DNA from: Paralichthys olivaceus
Taxonomy: Eukaryota > Chordata > Actinopteri > Pleuronectiformes > Paralichthyidae
Length of the DNA: 64,000 nucleotides
Assembly (NCBI RefSeq): GCF_024713975.1
Contig: NC_091114.1
Location: 11,442,001-11,506,000, forward strand
Direction: 5' to 3'
How positions within the stretch are numbered: the first letter of the stretch is position 1; each line of letters begins with the position of its first letter. The translations under genes were made by a program, and so were the position numbers. Below, piece by piece: positions 29,007 through 41,750 of this stretch. The notes beneath the pieces are model-generated. The model had not been told where the DNA came from, searched no databases, and saw only the letters and a list, made by a program, of their open reading frames with translations.

Positions 29007-29623
29007 CAGGCTGCACATCCAGCACACACTTTATAGTTATTTGCTCATGACGTGCTGCAGACACTCTGACGCTTTTCACATTTTATGAAGAACATTTGGA
29101 CAATATTAATATCATTCAACTTATTTTCTAATATTCTTGCATTAAAAGAGAAGGAAATGTGTCCAAAAAACTTTTTAAAAGAGCTTTATATTGTTATAAA
29201 TATGTTTTACTAATTGAGATATGTTTCAATTACAAGTTAACTCTGTGAAATGTATATATAATAAGTAATAACTCTGCTTATGTGCAGAAAAGTGTATTTC
29301 TCTGCATATTATCGTAACTGTTAGAAGACATCTAAAAAAATGATTGTTCAAGATAAATGTTCTATATATATTCTTTTTTTAGCTTCTATGGTCAGCATTC
29401 AGATGCAGTACATCCTTTATTTTTATCCACAGTCAATTTTTACTCAAGTTTAATTCCCTTTAAAGGGAGAAATTGAGATTCATAGTTTAAGTTCTAAATA
29501 TTTTGTTTTGAAAGTCTCATCATGTGAATTTTAAATGTAACTGGTGACTTTTAAACGTCACTTCCTCAAAGACAAATTTGATTCTTTCAAGTGTCTAATA
29601 AAAGTAATTAAGGTCTGTCTCTC
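29007..29623. other. Convergent 3' flanks
   Basis: AT-rich spacer between the ends of the plus-strand lectin gene and the minus-strand PRY-SPRY gene. A minus-strand AATAAA (plus strand tttatt, 29416-29421) may end the PRY-SPRY transcript; ATTAAA near 29141 may serve the lectin gene. Nothing else is seen. Confidence 0.45.
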
Positions 29624-32600
29624 TCATTTTGAGATTTCGTGTGGGGGCATGATTCTCATGAGTGTGCGACCATCCAGCGGGGCGAACAGAGGGTACAGCT
29701 TCTCTCTGAAGGTCCCTGTGAAGGTGTAGATGTGGGACTTTGTTTCTGCGTTGTAGAAGGAGATCTGGCCTTCTTCGTAGTCTAAGTAGATCCCCATACG
29801 TTTAGCCACGAGGCCGACCGGCAGCGGCGTCTCCGGCTTCGTGCAGGCGAAGAAGTCGTGTGTGCTGCGCCACAGGGCCCAGAAGCCCTGCTTGGGGTTC
29901 ATCGGGAAGCGCCCCTGCCGCTTGGAGTTGGCGGTGGCCAGTCCCACGCGCCAGTAGCCCTTGTTGGCTATGTCCACCTCCCAGTAGTGGCGGCCGCTGC
30001 TGTAGCCCTCCCAACCCAGCACGCACGGCCAGCTGTCGAAGCGCTGGGGGTTGTCAGGGAGGTTGGATGGCGTAAGGCCCTCCTGCACCATTCGCTGGTC
30101 GTCTGACATCTGCAGCCACGGGTGGCTGGTCATGGGGTCAAGACTCACATCAGCTGTAGGGAACGGGAGATAAATCAGGTTATTTTACTGTAACCCCGAT
30201 GTTTGCTGTTTTCCCAGTTGTCATGTGAGGTGAATCAAGGTCCAGGCTGATCTTACCTGACGCACTGCAGATCCAACTCCAAACTGAAAATAGAGAAACA
30301 GACATTATAGCAGCGCTGCAGTGGATAAACTATCTTTCTCATTTGATTGTTTTTTAATTTGAAATCCACTTCAGGCTTTTCAAAATGAGTCAAACTCAAA
30401 GAAATGCAACAGGCAATTTTAAAAATACACACCTGAGTTGGGGATATATCTTGGAATTCCTGCTTTCCAGGTCTTTTGCTTTGCCAGTAGCCATACCTTT
30501 GGGATCATCCTCTAAAATGGGAAAAAAAGATGATAATAAATCCTTTATTTTTCCTTTGCCCCAGTGTCTTTGTGGCGATGGAATCTGCAACTATGAATCA
30601 CATGTGGACCCTCAAAAAGACACTCCCTCCCCCAGCTGGCTATCGTCGGCTTTCAGTGGCAAACACGAGGCTCGTCGCATCATAACAAGAAGCTGGCTAA
30701 CATTAAATTAAAGCCCCAAACGACTTCAACATGTAAAAACGAAATGATCACATCAAGTAATTAGTAAGAAATGAGAAAAATCTGTTATGTGCACGACACC
30801 ATCATCCGCAAATGTGATGATATTTTATCTGCAAAGTCACTATCAGTTCTCGAAGGCCATCGATATCAGGGCAGCAGTAGATCAGGGTCATATAAACTGA
30901 ATCACTTGGTTCAGTTATTGAGCTCGCGCACGCATTCAAGGAGCAGGGTTCAGTCAAATCACCCGTTACATAATATCATAACCTGCTCATATCTGCGCCG
31001 TGTGGCATTAAATGCAGCTTTATGAGAGGTTCATCTGCGAGTATGTTTTTCGTGGTGCCTGTGTTTGTGGACCTGGCTGCTCACCATGCTGTCTTCCTTG
31101 AGCAGAGACCAGGTGATGAACTCCAGCAGCGGCAGCAGCTTGACCAGCCGCTTCTTCTTCAGGCCCAAAAGACGCAACACTTTGCCCAGATCCTCGCTGT
31201 GCACGCCGCAACTCTGCAGCAAACACATCACGTTCCTTTTAGATGCAGGATTTGACACTGCACATGCAAATAACATTTGTTTTGCTGGCATTAAAGTGAA
31301 AGTCATAACTTCTTTGGACTTTGGTTTCACCTCAGTGGCCGTCTGCAGCTCCTTCGCCCACTCCATGATCCTCATTTGTGCTTCCTCATGTGGGTTCTTA
31401 TCGTCTTTATTTTCCTGACACTCAGACGCCCAGGGGCTTTCCTTCAGGAGCTGAGGACACAAAAAAGGAGAAGTTGACATTTTTGCTACTTGGCCACACG
31501 CACAAACGCACATCCACCCACTGGTCTGTGTACCGACCTTGTCGACATGACGGAGTTCTTCCGCCCACTCCAGGATCAGTTTCCTGCTCTCCTCGAGACT
31601 TTGCTCGGTACGTGTGTCTGAACGTTTTCCCTCTTTGGTACTGGGGCCTTCCTCTGAGTCCCATCCGCCCTGATGAAAGTACAGAGTACAGACTGTCAGA
31701 CAATATCTTAAACACACAGTGGTGTGCTACTTTGAAATTTAGAGGACTTAATGTTTTAAGACCAGAGCTGAAGACATTTCTGGAATCTGATTTGCATCTT
31801 AAATCAGTTTTAAATCTGGCACATGTGGGAAATTTTGCATTTACATATTTCAAAAGGCCTGTAGGTTAAAGTCAAATGGGCTCCAGTCCCGGTCCTGTGC
31901 TTCAGTGCAGCAAGGCAGAAAGTCATGTAGCCTGGTTGTAAAGGAGAAAAATCTTATCCTATCAGCATCCAGCCTCATGAACAGGAAGTAATCGCTGCCC
32001 ATAGCCATTATGCAATCATAACTCCTGGTTGACGTGAACTCATTCTGCCCTTGCTCTTGGTGTGGGTCTTTAAGAGAAACTTGCAAACCTTATCTCCAGC
32101 TATGAACTTTAAACTGGGTGAAATAGTCAGATAAATAATCCTATGACTCCTTGTGTTGTCATATCTGAAACAAAAGGCTTTTGCCTGATTTGTTGTTTGA
32201 CTCCTCTGCGGAGCTGACCCACATCTCCTTTCCTTCACTCAGCTCCTACCTTGCACACTTGGTCCACTTGCTCTTTCCAGTGTTGGATGAACAACACGCA
32301 CTCCTGCAGGCTGCGCAGATCCTTCAGGCCGTTCTGACGAGGTTGTTGCTGCTTTTAAACGCAAAACGGGCAAAGTTTTAGATGAGAAGTTCAACAGAGT
32401 CATAAAGGTGATTTTTAATAAACCAAGAGTCTGTGGTGCACCTGTGAGTTTCGCGTGAGATCGTTGGGTTGGACAGGTCTGCTGGGGGCCGAGCTGTGGG
32501 CCTGGATGTCCTCCTGGGGCAGGTTCCAGCGCAAGGCACAGATGGAGCTGCTCTGGGTGGTGCTGCCATCCTCCAACTCTGCAGAAGGAGAAAACAGTTT

Positions 32601-32930
32601 GAGTGACGGATACGGTTGATCCACACAACTGATTCCCTGGAGAAAATGAAAGGAGTTTTAAGTTTTCTAACAAAGGAAGTAAATCAGTGGGACTGGGTAA
32701 CAATATTTCCAAAAGCAATCAAGTCTGATTGTTGGTCTTGAAGGATGTCCAACATTTTACAACCCTGTTTAAAGCAGATGTTAAAGTAGCTATCAGGGTT
32801 GGATTTGATTTATGCTCTGTGATTTACGCTCTGCATTTTCATCACAGGCTGATCAAAAGTCATGAGGTTGCAGAAGGAGCAGATTTTTAAAAAGATACCC
32901 ACTTTTGGTAGATTTCAGGATGCTCTTCAT
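29624..32930 (-). CDS. PRY-SPRY (B30.2) protein lacking RING and B-box
   Basis: Coding exons, transcript order: 32903-32930, 32442-32578, 32250-32333, 31538-31669, 31331-31450, 31085-31213, 30433-30511, 30257-30283 (27-nt micro-exon), 29624-30153; 1266 nt, 421 aa. The C-terminal ~180 residues are a PRY-SPRY domain: DVSLDPMTSHPWLQMSDDQR, then LGWEGYSSGRHYWEVDI, WRVGLA, GFWALW, VGLVAKRMGIYLDYEEGQIS and FTGTFREKLYPLFAP. This domain, usual in TRIM and butyrophilin proteins, binds protein partners. There is no RING, B-box, signal peptide or immunoglobulin domain, so ubiquitin ligase activity is not expected. The N-terminal half is charged and probably helical, with a 21-residue motif repeated at the ends of three consecutive phase-0 exons. 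The start ATG is the first in frame after a stop in the non-coding exon ending at 33817. The middle junctions are less certain than the SPRY exon. Not recognised as a named gene. Confidence 0.8.
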
Positions 32931-33816
32931 CTTTATGGTGGCGTTCTCATTCCTGTGAAGAAGAACTCACATGAGAAAAAGAAATACCATTTGGAAGAAG
33001 TATGAAGAAATCACCCGAAGAATAATTTTCTTGTCTAAAACGGTTTCAATTTTTCTTTTATCCTTTAGATGATGATTCCACAAGCAAAAGACTACAGTAT
33101 AAAAAAACCTAAAAGGCCTGAAATGAGACTATCACTCAAATAAAAGTGTAAGTAACATCAGCAAAACACACTTTAAATATCAAAAGTAAAAGTACTCTTC
33201 ATAAAAGGAAAATGTACGTTTATCCCATTAATTATTCAATAATATTTAATAATAATATTTTTTATTGATGTACGTTTTGAATACAATTTAACCTGGAGAA
33301 AAATATTATATTTCAAAAATGAAATTGTCTTGAAGAATACACAAATGATTGTGAAAAATATTCAAGTGTAAACATGAAATAGAAAATTGAGAAGCACAAC
33401 ATTGCTTTATGGTAATTCACAATATATGCTATATGTTTGTTCTATAATTAATTTCTTTGACTTTAAATATTTTTTTAAAACTCAACTTACTTATAAAACA
33501 AACAAATTATTTATAAATTAATTTACTTTTGACCACAACTCAATAAAAAACAATGTTTAAATCAGTGATATTTAAAAATATTTCTTTCGTTATGTTTAGA
33601 AAACCTGTATTTTCTTAAGGTTGGTGATTACATGCAAATAAATAAACTTAAAAGTAAAACAAATAAGTGCTAAATAAATATATACCTGCAATGCAACATG
33701 ATATATTAAAACTGTATCAAACATAATACATTCAAATGAAATATTAAAACATGTTATGGATTCAGTCATATCACACAGACCTGCAACATAATCATATATA
33801 ATCATGTTCATCCTAC

Positions 33817-33900
33817 CTGTGTGAGGGAGTGGTGGTGCAGCTCTGCAGGTGGAGAAGACTGGACGGTCGCTGCTGCTGCTCCAGTCTATTTGTTCCTTCC
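33817..33900 (-). other. Probable non-coding first exon of the PRY-SPRY gene
   Basis: Ends with a good donor (CACACAG|gtagga on the minus strand). The joined reading frame has a TAA upstream and no ATG before the one at 32930, so this exon would be 5' UTR. The upstream limit is not defined. Confidence 0.45.
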
Positions 33901-34776
33901 TTCGTCTCCCTGATCTTTGGACTCTTTTATGGCCTCTGATTCAGGGCAACGTTCTGCAGGAGTGCTCTGAACCAAAACCCTCGCTGCTTCCCGGCAACTG
34001 CTGGCACGTCAGCCATGAGGGCAGAGAGGGACGAGTCTTTATAACAGTGATAAGTGTGCGGATATCACTGACTGTGACGCACTGATTCTGGAGCATGTGT
34101 CACTGAAACTATTACCAGGCTTAGCTGAAAATGCATTTATGTGCTGCTGAACATTTCTTAATCTCTGCCCTCACACAGCATTTGAGATATTGATATTTAT
34201 TCTTGTTTACTGTCATCAGTCATTTCTTCTCTCCGACAGAAACTACCATCAAATATGTGGAGTTTGTTGTGTTGTCGACCGTGTAGGGAGGAACTACTGC
34301 GGATACAAGGACATAGTAACACTTTCATCATAATCCCATGTGTAAATTTGTCTTTTATTCCTTTACCCCCCCCCCCCCCCGTTTGCATGCCTGCTGTTAC
34401 CCAATCACTTCCTGGTAACAATAAGGAAGAGACATCAAAGAGACGCACATTACATCTCTGTCCCTCCCCACATGCATCATCATCATCATCATCATCACTC
34501 TGCTGTTTCAACTTGCCGTCATCAGCCTAATAAGTCATTAATACATCTCACAGGACCTGGCAGGACCTGTGTGTGTATTATGTACTGTAATGAACTATGA
34601 TTGTGACATTATCACGCTGGGCTGTTGGGTTCATATAATATCCCGAACACATATAAAAACCACGAGCGAAGGTTCGGCTGAAAGTGTCGTCACATCTGTG
34701 AGTGAACCTGAAAACCCTCAGAGTCATGTGTGTTGACAGGAAAACTCAAACCATTTCCTCAGCAAGTAGTTTCAGA
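33901..34776. other. Intergenic between PRY-SPRY gene and capg
   Basis: Contains a poly-C run (34366-34380) and an ATC trinucleotide run (about 34473-34498). The minus-strand AATAAA at 34777-34782 probably marks the capg 3' end. No gene is seen. Confidence 0.5.
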
Positions 34777-35070
34777 TTTATTTTTCAAAAGGCAAAACTG
34801 TGACACGAGAACAAATGTAAAAAAAGGAAATCTTTTACTTAAGGTACTGTGTTTTGTAACTTTTTGTTGTGTTAGCTGAAGAAGCTTGTTTGCTTTTACA
34901 AAAGTGGCATCACGTCTCAGATTCAACCAAAGTCCAGAACGATTTACGGCAAATTACAAATATGTACATTCAAATATTTGCATTTAAAAAGAAACAGGTT
35001 GTGTGAGATTCTGTCTGGTTTCAGATCGTCCTCTCGAGTGCAGGGTTTGTCCAACGCTCCTGTGAAATGT

Positions 35071-38000
35071 TTAGTTCCAGTTCTTAAAGAACTGCTTGAA
35101 GATGATGGTCTCCTTCCCCTGCGGCAGAATCTCCACCTGTAGCACAAAGCACATAACATTTCTCACCGTAAACATACAGAGGTGATGCTGAATGTACCGA
35201 GGGTGACGTTACAGACACAACTCCCTGAGGGCTTTATGTTTCAGTTAAAGAGCGATGAGCAGTACCTGTGTTTTCATCCTGGGGTACTTCATTTGCACGA
35301 TGAAGTTATCTGCCATCTGCAGGGCCTCCCTCTTCTCCTCAGCGTTGGCTCCATTACCTGACACATGACAAAATGATGGAACTCAGACCCGACTCGCTGT
35401 TGAACCATCAAACATTTTTCACGACGCTCATTAAATTTTCATTTGACTGGACACTGAATAGCATGAGCATCTAACGACTATCGCTTTCCTCGGTTTGCAT
35501 TTCAGGCAGCAGATGTTCTCCTGGGGGTCAAGCAGCGTTTTACTCACCTTTCCACACGAAGACCTTTCCGTTGGCACCGTTGTCCAGGATGAAGCAGTCT
35601 TCACGAACCAGCTGCTCCTTGGCAAACGGGCTCTTCTCCGACACTTTGGTCATCGTCATTGAACCAGTGGCGTCTGACACCTGTGGAGAGAACGTACACG
35701 GGTTTATGTTTTTGCTTAATGGAAAAATAATGGGGGCCCCTTCATGGAGCCAGACCAGGCTGGCAGGAGTCAAACAACACGAAGCCGCAGGGGGCAGGAA
35801 CTTTGCTGACCCCCTGCATCGCAGTGTTGCTCTTGCATGGAAAATAACCTCTCTGGCACAGAAGGGCCAAGTTTAGATGGTTCGGACATCTTATCATGAG
35901 GTTTACCAGACATCCCCAATGGGGACGAGGCCTGCAGGGGTAGACCTTGAACTCTCTGGAGGGCCTAAATATCCCATCAGGCCTTGGGAACGCCTCAGGA
36001 TCCTGGGGGTAGTTTCCTCCACGACCAGATTTCAGATAAGTGGATGGATGGCGAACAGATGTGAATAGCAATTTATATACAAATGCAGATGGAGTTACCT
36101 TGTAGAGCGAGGCAGAGTTAGAAGCGTCTGCTTTGCTGTCCTCTTCTGGCGTACTCTCTACCAGAGCGGGCATCTTTCCCAGGACCTGATCATCAACACA
36201 GGAAAACCTTAAAAACCTCTTATCTGTGTTTTGGGTTCATGTAACTTAATTTCTAGTATTTCTTGGTTGTAACTGTTGACATGGAAAGCATATAAACCAT
36301 ATGAATTCTTCACAATTCCGTATTTACCTTGAGCATCTCCTCAGGCTCCTCCCCTTCGTTGGAGTCCATGATTTTTGCTTTACCGTGTCTGTCCGTGTCA
36401 CGGATCAGTGAGGCGATCTCGCGCACTTTCTGCTTCTCGAAGAGGTTGGCTTGCGATCCGATCCATGACACAATCGTCTGGAAAGCAGTGAGGCCGCATC
36501 AGATAAACAAATAACATTTAAATATTATTATATCCTGCATGTCCATCTTTATCTATGTGTCCTCACCTCTCCAAGGTCCAGGATGAAGCAGTCTCCCTTG
36601 TTGAAGCTGCTCCAGGACATCTCCACCTCCTTGGCACGGATGTTGCGTTTCCCCTTGATTTGGTACAACCTGTGCACCGTCCCCGAGCCCTGATGCCTCC
36701 TGAAGCCCGACTCCACACCACCCTCCTGACGAAGAACAGATTTAAAGTAGTAAAACGTCTGGTCGCTGCTAATCTTTTTTCTTTTTTTACATTTGAAGTT
36801 GTTCTTCCTGCTGTTAAATGTCACAGAGATTTCAGGATTAACATCATTGTTTGTTTTAACGTGATAAACTTGGCATCTTTCATAAATGAACTCTGGCACA
36901 TCGCTTTATGTAGGGTGCAGTGAAATTATAAAAGACCTTATCTAACAATAACAGACGCCAGACGAAATAAATATGATAAAATGAAACACTGGCCCTCAAT
37001 ATAATAAATTACATTTGATTGGAGACATCTCTTCAGTTTCAGTTTCTTCACAGGTTCTTAAATTGAATTTGTTATAACTTTAACTTTTTGATGCATAATA
37101 AGTGCAGTCTTATTTTTTAGCCGGTTATGCTTCTGTAATTTCCAGAAATGTTTCAAATAATGTCCAAGATATTTTCTGGAAAGATTTTGGTAACAATTAA
37201 GAGATAATCAGTGTGCAAACTTTATACCTAGAGGTAAGCTTACAATGCAACATATATGAAAGTTTAAAACATAATACATTTTATTCTATTTATTCAGTTA
37301 TATTGGCTTTAGTGACATTTTATATAAAGGAATTTATTTCAATTGCTGAGTTGTTACAGTGTAAAAATATAAACCACTTTAGTATTTCTTTGAAACTTTA
37401 TTGGAAATAATTCAGAAATAATTCATAAACTATCTATCCCATAAAATAAAGCATTTTTTTGCCTGTTGATATTTCACTTTTTCTAACATGTCAACATCCA
37501 GAGTCAGATCCCTGGTGCTCACCTTGTAGCTGACTCCTCTGGGGAAGAGCGTCATGAACTCCGGGGCCTCGTAGCCCTGAACCTGCCGGTGCTGAATGGG
37601 GTCGCCGCCCAGGAAGTTGTCCAGCTGAGTGACCAGCATGGCGCACGCCACCTGCTCATCCCGAGACGACTTCTCACCTGCAGCCAAACAACAAATGTAC
37701 AAAATATAAAGTAAAAAAGGTTCAGAATGATGAAAACCTTTTTGTGAAAAGTGTGTATCAATCTTTGTGAGTTTGAGAGATGCAAGTAGTTTTAATTCAT
37801 TCATTATGACTATTCTACAAAATGAATGTAAGCTCTTTAGTACACTTTGTCAAAACCAGATCTTTTCTACTGTATTTTGTATAATTACAACAAAATGATG
37901 GAGACAGCAAAAGTAGTGAAATCGCTCTGAATACATTTTTTTGACCCCTGAAATTCTTACTAAGGCAGAGCTGAAGGACAGAGGGATGTAAAAGCACAAC

Positions 38001-39443
38001 AAGAAAGAAGAAAAAGAAAGAAATCAGAAAGGTTAAAATGTCAAAAATGAGGAAAAGGAGCGACAAAGGTGAAAGAAACAACACGGAGGTCATTAACTGT
38101 AAACGAGTGGAGGAGGGGTCAGAGGGTAAAGGGCCCTCAACCAGCTTTGTGTTTCCTGAGCACCACATACACGCTGGAAACAACAGCCACATTTGAGCAC
38201 TGTCACAGTCCTCCTGCAGTTTTAATGAGCCCCGCTGAAAAACCATCCCTCGCTTCCCTCGGGACCTCTGTTCCCTCTCTCTTGTCATCCGTCCATCCCC
38301 CGTCCCCGCACAATGATGCCGCGGGTCAGTGCTGTGGCTCGTGTGTCATCGCTGTCATTAGCGGGAGGGTTATTAGCTCCTCGAGCGCAGCACTGGGCCA
38401 GGGTTGGATGTGCAGTAAACACTGGACGGTGGTTAAAGAGTAGAACAAGACACACGAGAGGCCATTTGTTCTCCTTCCCTGTCAAAAACCCGGTGACTAC
38501 ATTACCCACAATGCAAACTGGCTGCTGACTGATTCAGGTGTAACTCCACATGCTCATTTCTTTTTTCCATTTTTCAAACTTGAGGTGGAATATCAGATCC
38601 ATAGACTTTATAGGAAGTGAAGCCAAAGTATATTCATCGCCTCCTGGTGGCTGCCTGCAGTATAAGTTGTAAATCTCACATCCAAACTCATCAAATGAGT
38701 ATGAATATGAATATGAGTGTATTTTTATATTCTGATTTAATTATTAGCAGGATTACACAATAACTGTTCCACCGTGGGGCCTGGGCTTTTTTTTCATTTT
38801 CCTTAATTATCTTAATTTATGATAAATAAATCTTTTTTTTTTAATTAGACCACTTCCTTTTTTCTTTCATATTTCTACTATAAGAACTAGATGATCATGT
38901 GTAGGAGGTATTAAGTCCCATTCTGGTCTAGTTTCTGTTGCCATATTTACATCCTGGCTCTTGAGAATAGGTTGAGCACAACAACAGACCCACAGTACTT
39001 CCTATTATCTTGATTCTTTCATCTTTTATTTTTGAAACATTTCTTGCTCCGGGCAGAGTATTCAGGTTGTTTTTATTAAAATAAAAAAAAGCTTCTTCTA
39101 TTACTGATTTCACTATAGAGGTGCAATACACCCAGACACACTGGAAACCTGTTGAGTGAACGATCAGACTACACAGCTGCACGTTATATAATCCTATTGC
39201 ATTGTGCCTTGTTACAGAGACAACTCCAGTTGTGTGTCCACCTCTCTCACCTATCCACATGTGCAGGTTGGCCCCCAGCTGGTCGCGGTTGTCCAGCACC
39301 AGATAGGAGTCCCCGTTGTAGAAGGCCCCCACCTCGGAGGGATCCAGCAGCACTGCCTTCATCTTCTCCACCCTCCACACTCGCAGGCCCGGCTGCCGGA
39401 CCTCATCGCTGAACTGACCCGGTGCTGCCTGGAACGGGAGCAT
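35071..39443 (-). CDS. capg: CapG, gelsolin-family actin barbed-end capping protein
   Basis: Calcium-regulated protein that caps actin filament plus ends. Coding exons, transcript order: 39251-39443, 37523-37677, 36567-36725, 36328-36477, 36099-36185, 35548-35680, 35266-35357, 35071-35136; 1035 nt, 344 aa (human 348). Three gelsolin-like domains rather than six identify CapG: domain 1 with [37 protein letters not shown] and [16 protein letters not shown]; domain 2 with [16 protein letters not shown] and [11 protein letters not shown]; domain 3 with [29 protein letters not shown] and the end [21 protein letters not shown], matching the human CapG terminus. The start was chosen at the ATG one base into exon 2 (39443-39441). 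A probable exon 1 (donor at 41385) carries its own out-of-frame ATG. One intron is largely a retrotransposon relic. In some fish, CapG-like proteins are abundant in cornea. Confidence 0.93.
35715..36065 (+). repeat. LINE-type retrotransposon 3'-end relic in capg intron
   Basis: The plus strand reads like the degenerate 3' end of a fish non-LTR retrotransposon: tggttcggacatcttatcat, caggcc ttgggaacgcctcagg, then ataagtggatggatgg, the typical ggatgg-type tail. Remnant coding such as a WFGHL-like phrase appears with stops, so it is dead. It fills most of the capg intron 35681-36098 in antisense to the gene. Family assignment (Rex/L2-like) is from memory. Confidence 0.55.
38585..38705. repeat. 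Possible MITE-like fragment in capg intron
   Basis: The phrase catagactttataggaagtg ... cctcctggtggctgcctgca resembles a common fish non-autonomous repeat, from memory. A similar atagactgtaaaaaaa end occurs near 44773. It lies in the 1.6-kb first coding intron. Confidence 0.3.
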
Positions 39444-39444
39444 G

Positions 39445-41385
39445 CTGCAAGAGGAGAAGAAGACGAGATGTAAGACAACAGGAAAGAAGAAGTTGGCTGA
39501 AACCGGAAGTAGATAGGTTGTGTCATTGTCTCCATTTGGGAAGAGATGTCTGGTTTTGGATGCATGAGGGAAGTGACTAACATGTCACGATCAGAAGAGG
39601 AGGGTTTTTCTTTCTTCTAACTTCAGTCTAGAAAATTTTAACTGCTTCAGCTCCTCTGCGTGACTGAAGAGGTGTTTTTTTGAGACGTTGTTGAGGATGT
39701 GGTCGGAGTGATGAGCGCTTTAACACTTAATGAATGGTTGTGTGTCGCTGCCTGAAGCCCACAGGCTACATAACATCACTTTTTATGCAACACAACACCA
39801 AGTGAGCTGCACATTCAACACAACACTAGTGTCATTGCTCACACAAAAAAAACACAGGTGTGGCTGTATTCATGCTGGATCACATGGCAGGGAAGGACCA
39901 GCCTTTGTAATGTACTTTTCCATCACTGCGTCACATATTTTCTCACCGTCTGAGAAACAAAACTGCTTGTGGACGTTAATAGAGTGAATGTGTGTCTCCT
40001 TCTGTGTGCTGGTGGCAAACTGAAACCCAACAAGATTTATGAACAGATGAGTTACTGCTGCTTTTCTCTGTCTCTTCATTCTGTCCCACGGCTTTGTCAT
40101 GTTGTGAAAATCACACTTGTGTTGTCAGTATTGTGATTTTCTGGTATTAAAAGGCACATTACCGCTTCATAAATCGATGCTGGAACAAAATAATATACAT
40201 TTTTTAGGAGGTTTTTTATTTCTTTATCGAGTTATCTCTAGATTAGCATTTTGTTTTAGCTGTATTCAGTTTATCATTTATTTATCATCTAAAAAGTGAA
40301 TTCCATCACTTCACAATTCTCTCGGGCCTAACGTGTCACATTCAACAATAGTTGAGAGCCAAAGAATATTCAATTTACATTTAAATAAAAGGTTATAATC
40401 ACAACTGCACACAGTTAACAGGGCTTCCTCTCTGATGAGGGAGACCATGAGCTGTGGGGGTGCTTGAGCTTTTTTTTTTTTGCTTCCTTCCTTTTGAGCT
40501 TCATGACATTTTCAAATAAACTCTCACTATATAACAGTGTTCAAATAAACATTAACACAACAAAGGGTGGAGCATTTATGAATGAGAAAACTCATATAAT
40601 TATATAACCTTTATATAAGCTGTTTATGTTTGAATGGCGCTGGCACCAAACCATAATGATAACGGAGGATTAGTGAAGATGGCTCTCACATACACAACAG
40701 TGTTAAACATTAATCATGAGGCAGCAGTGTGGTCAGTCGCACAGGATGCTAACATGTTCAGGATGTTTGCACTGAAGCATGCTGCCATCAGCCTCTTTGG
40801 GCTGAATGCTAATCTCAGCATATTAGATGTTACTACAAGAATGCTAAATAATAATCTCAGCATTCAAATATAAGCATCTAAACATTTCTGAAAATGCAAA
40901 GAATTTATTTATTGATTTCACATTTATTTATCTACGTGGTTCTAATTCAAATAAAAATACGCAATCATCTTTTTCCATATGAGACAAATATCTATTTTAT
41001 TTGAACACCTCATCTTTACTGTTATTGAAGGAAACATACGAATGGAGTGAATGCTCTTTGAAACCTTCCAGACATCAAATAACCACTGAACACAACAGCA
41101 GCAGCTTCACTCTGTCAAACCAAATGATTCACTCTACTCTCGTCATATATTGGATATCAATTATTAGTTTTACACCTGTCGGTCAGTTGATGCTGGTCGC
41201 TGAGACGATAGAGACAGAGACAGTGCAGCAGAGTGGAGGAGAGGATCTGACGGAGCCAGCAGACAGGAAAAGGCCCCGGGGCGGCACAAGGCAGGGGCCC
41301 TCGGGTTAAGGTTACAATGCCTGCGCAGCCACTCTAAGAGTAAATAAGACCCCGGTCCACTTAACTGTAAGATCTGCTCTGGTAC
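39445..41385. other. Intron between candidate capg exons 1 and 2
   Basis: About 1.9 kb, AT-rich. At 40640-40900 the repeated aatctcagcat phrases look like a degraded interspersed repeat. I see no further exon. Confidence 0.35.
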
Positions 41386-41430
41386 CTGCGGCATGCTGTC
41401 TGACTCCAGCTCCATCCTGAGGGTCCACTG
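41386..41430 (-). other. Candidate capg first exon with upstream ATG
   Basis: On the minus strand the segment ends ATGCCGCAG|gtaccag. It has an ATG at 41415-41413 in a strong context (AGGATGG). Spliced to the acceptor before 39444 it gives a short frame starting MELESDSMPQ that runs 10 codons here and 13 more in exon 2, stops at 39405-39403, and overlaps the capg start out of frame. Whether this exon joins capg needs cDNA. Confidence 0.4.
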
Positions 41431-41715
41431 GCCTGTGAGTGTTTGGGGATGTGAGGGATCGTCCGTTGGGGAGCGTGTGAGTGTTTGCTCTCACCTGGCC
41501 TGGTTAGCTTATATGCTGGAGGTAACTGGAGCTGGCGTGTTGTAAGCCTACCTGCAGGGTAGGATGCTGAGCGTGTGCATGTGAGTGTGTGTTGGGGGAT
41601 GCGAGGGTCAGGTTCCTGGTTCCTGGCTAAAGCTAAACAGCAAGTGGATAATTACTGGAGAGCGGGCCGCTGGCTCCTCCATCTTTCCATTCTCCCTTTC
41701 TCCTCTGGCTCCAGC

Positions 41716-41750
41716 CCTCCTCCTCCTCCTCCTCCTCCTCCTCCTCCTCC
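41716..41750. repeat. (CCT)n trinucleotide repeat
   Basis: Uninterrupted run of about eleven CCT units about 0.3 kb upstream of the candidate capg first exon. Confidence 0.9.
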
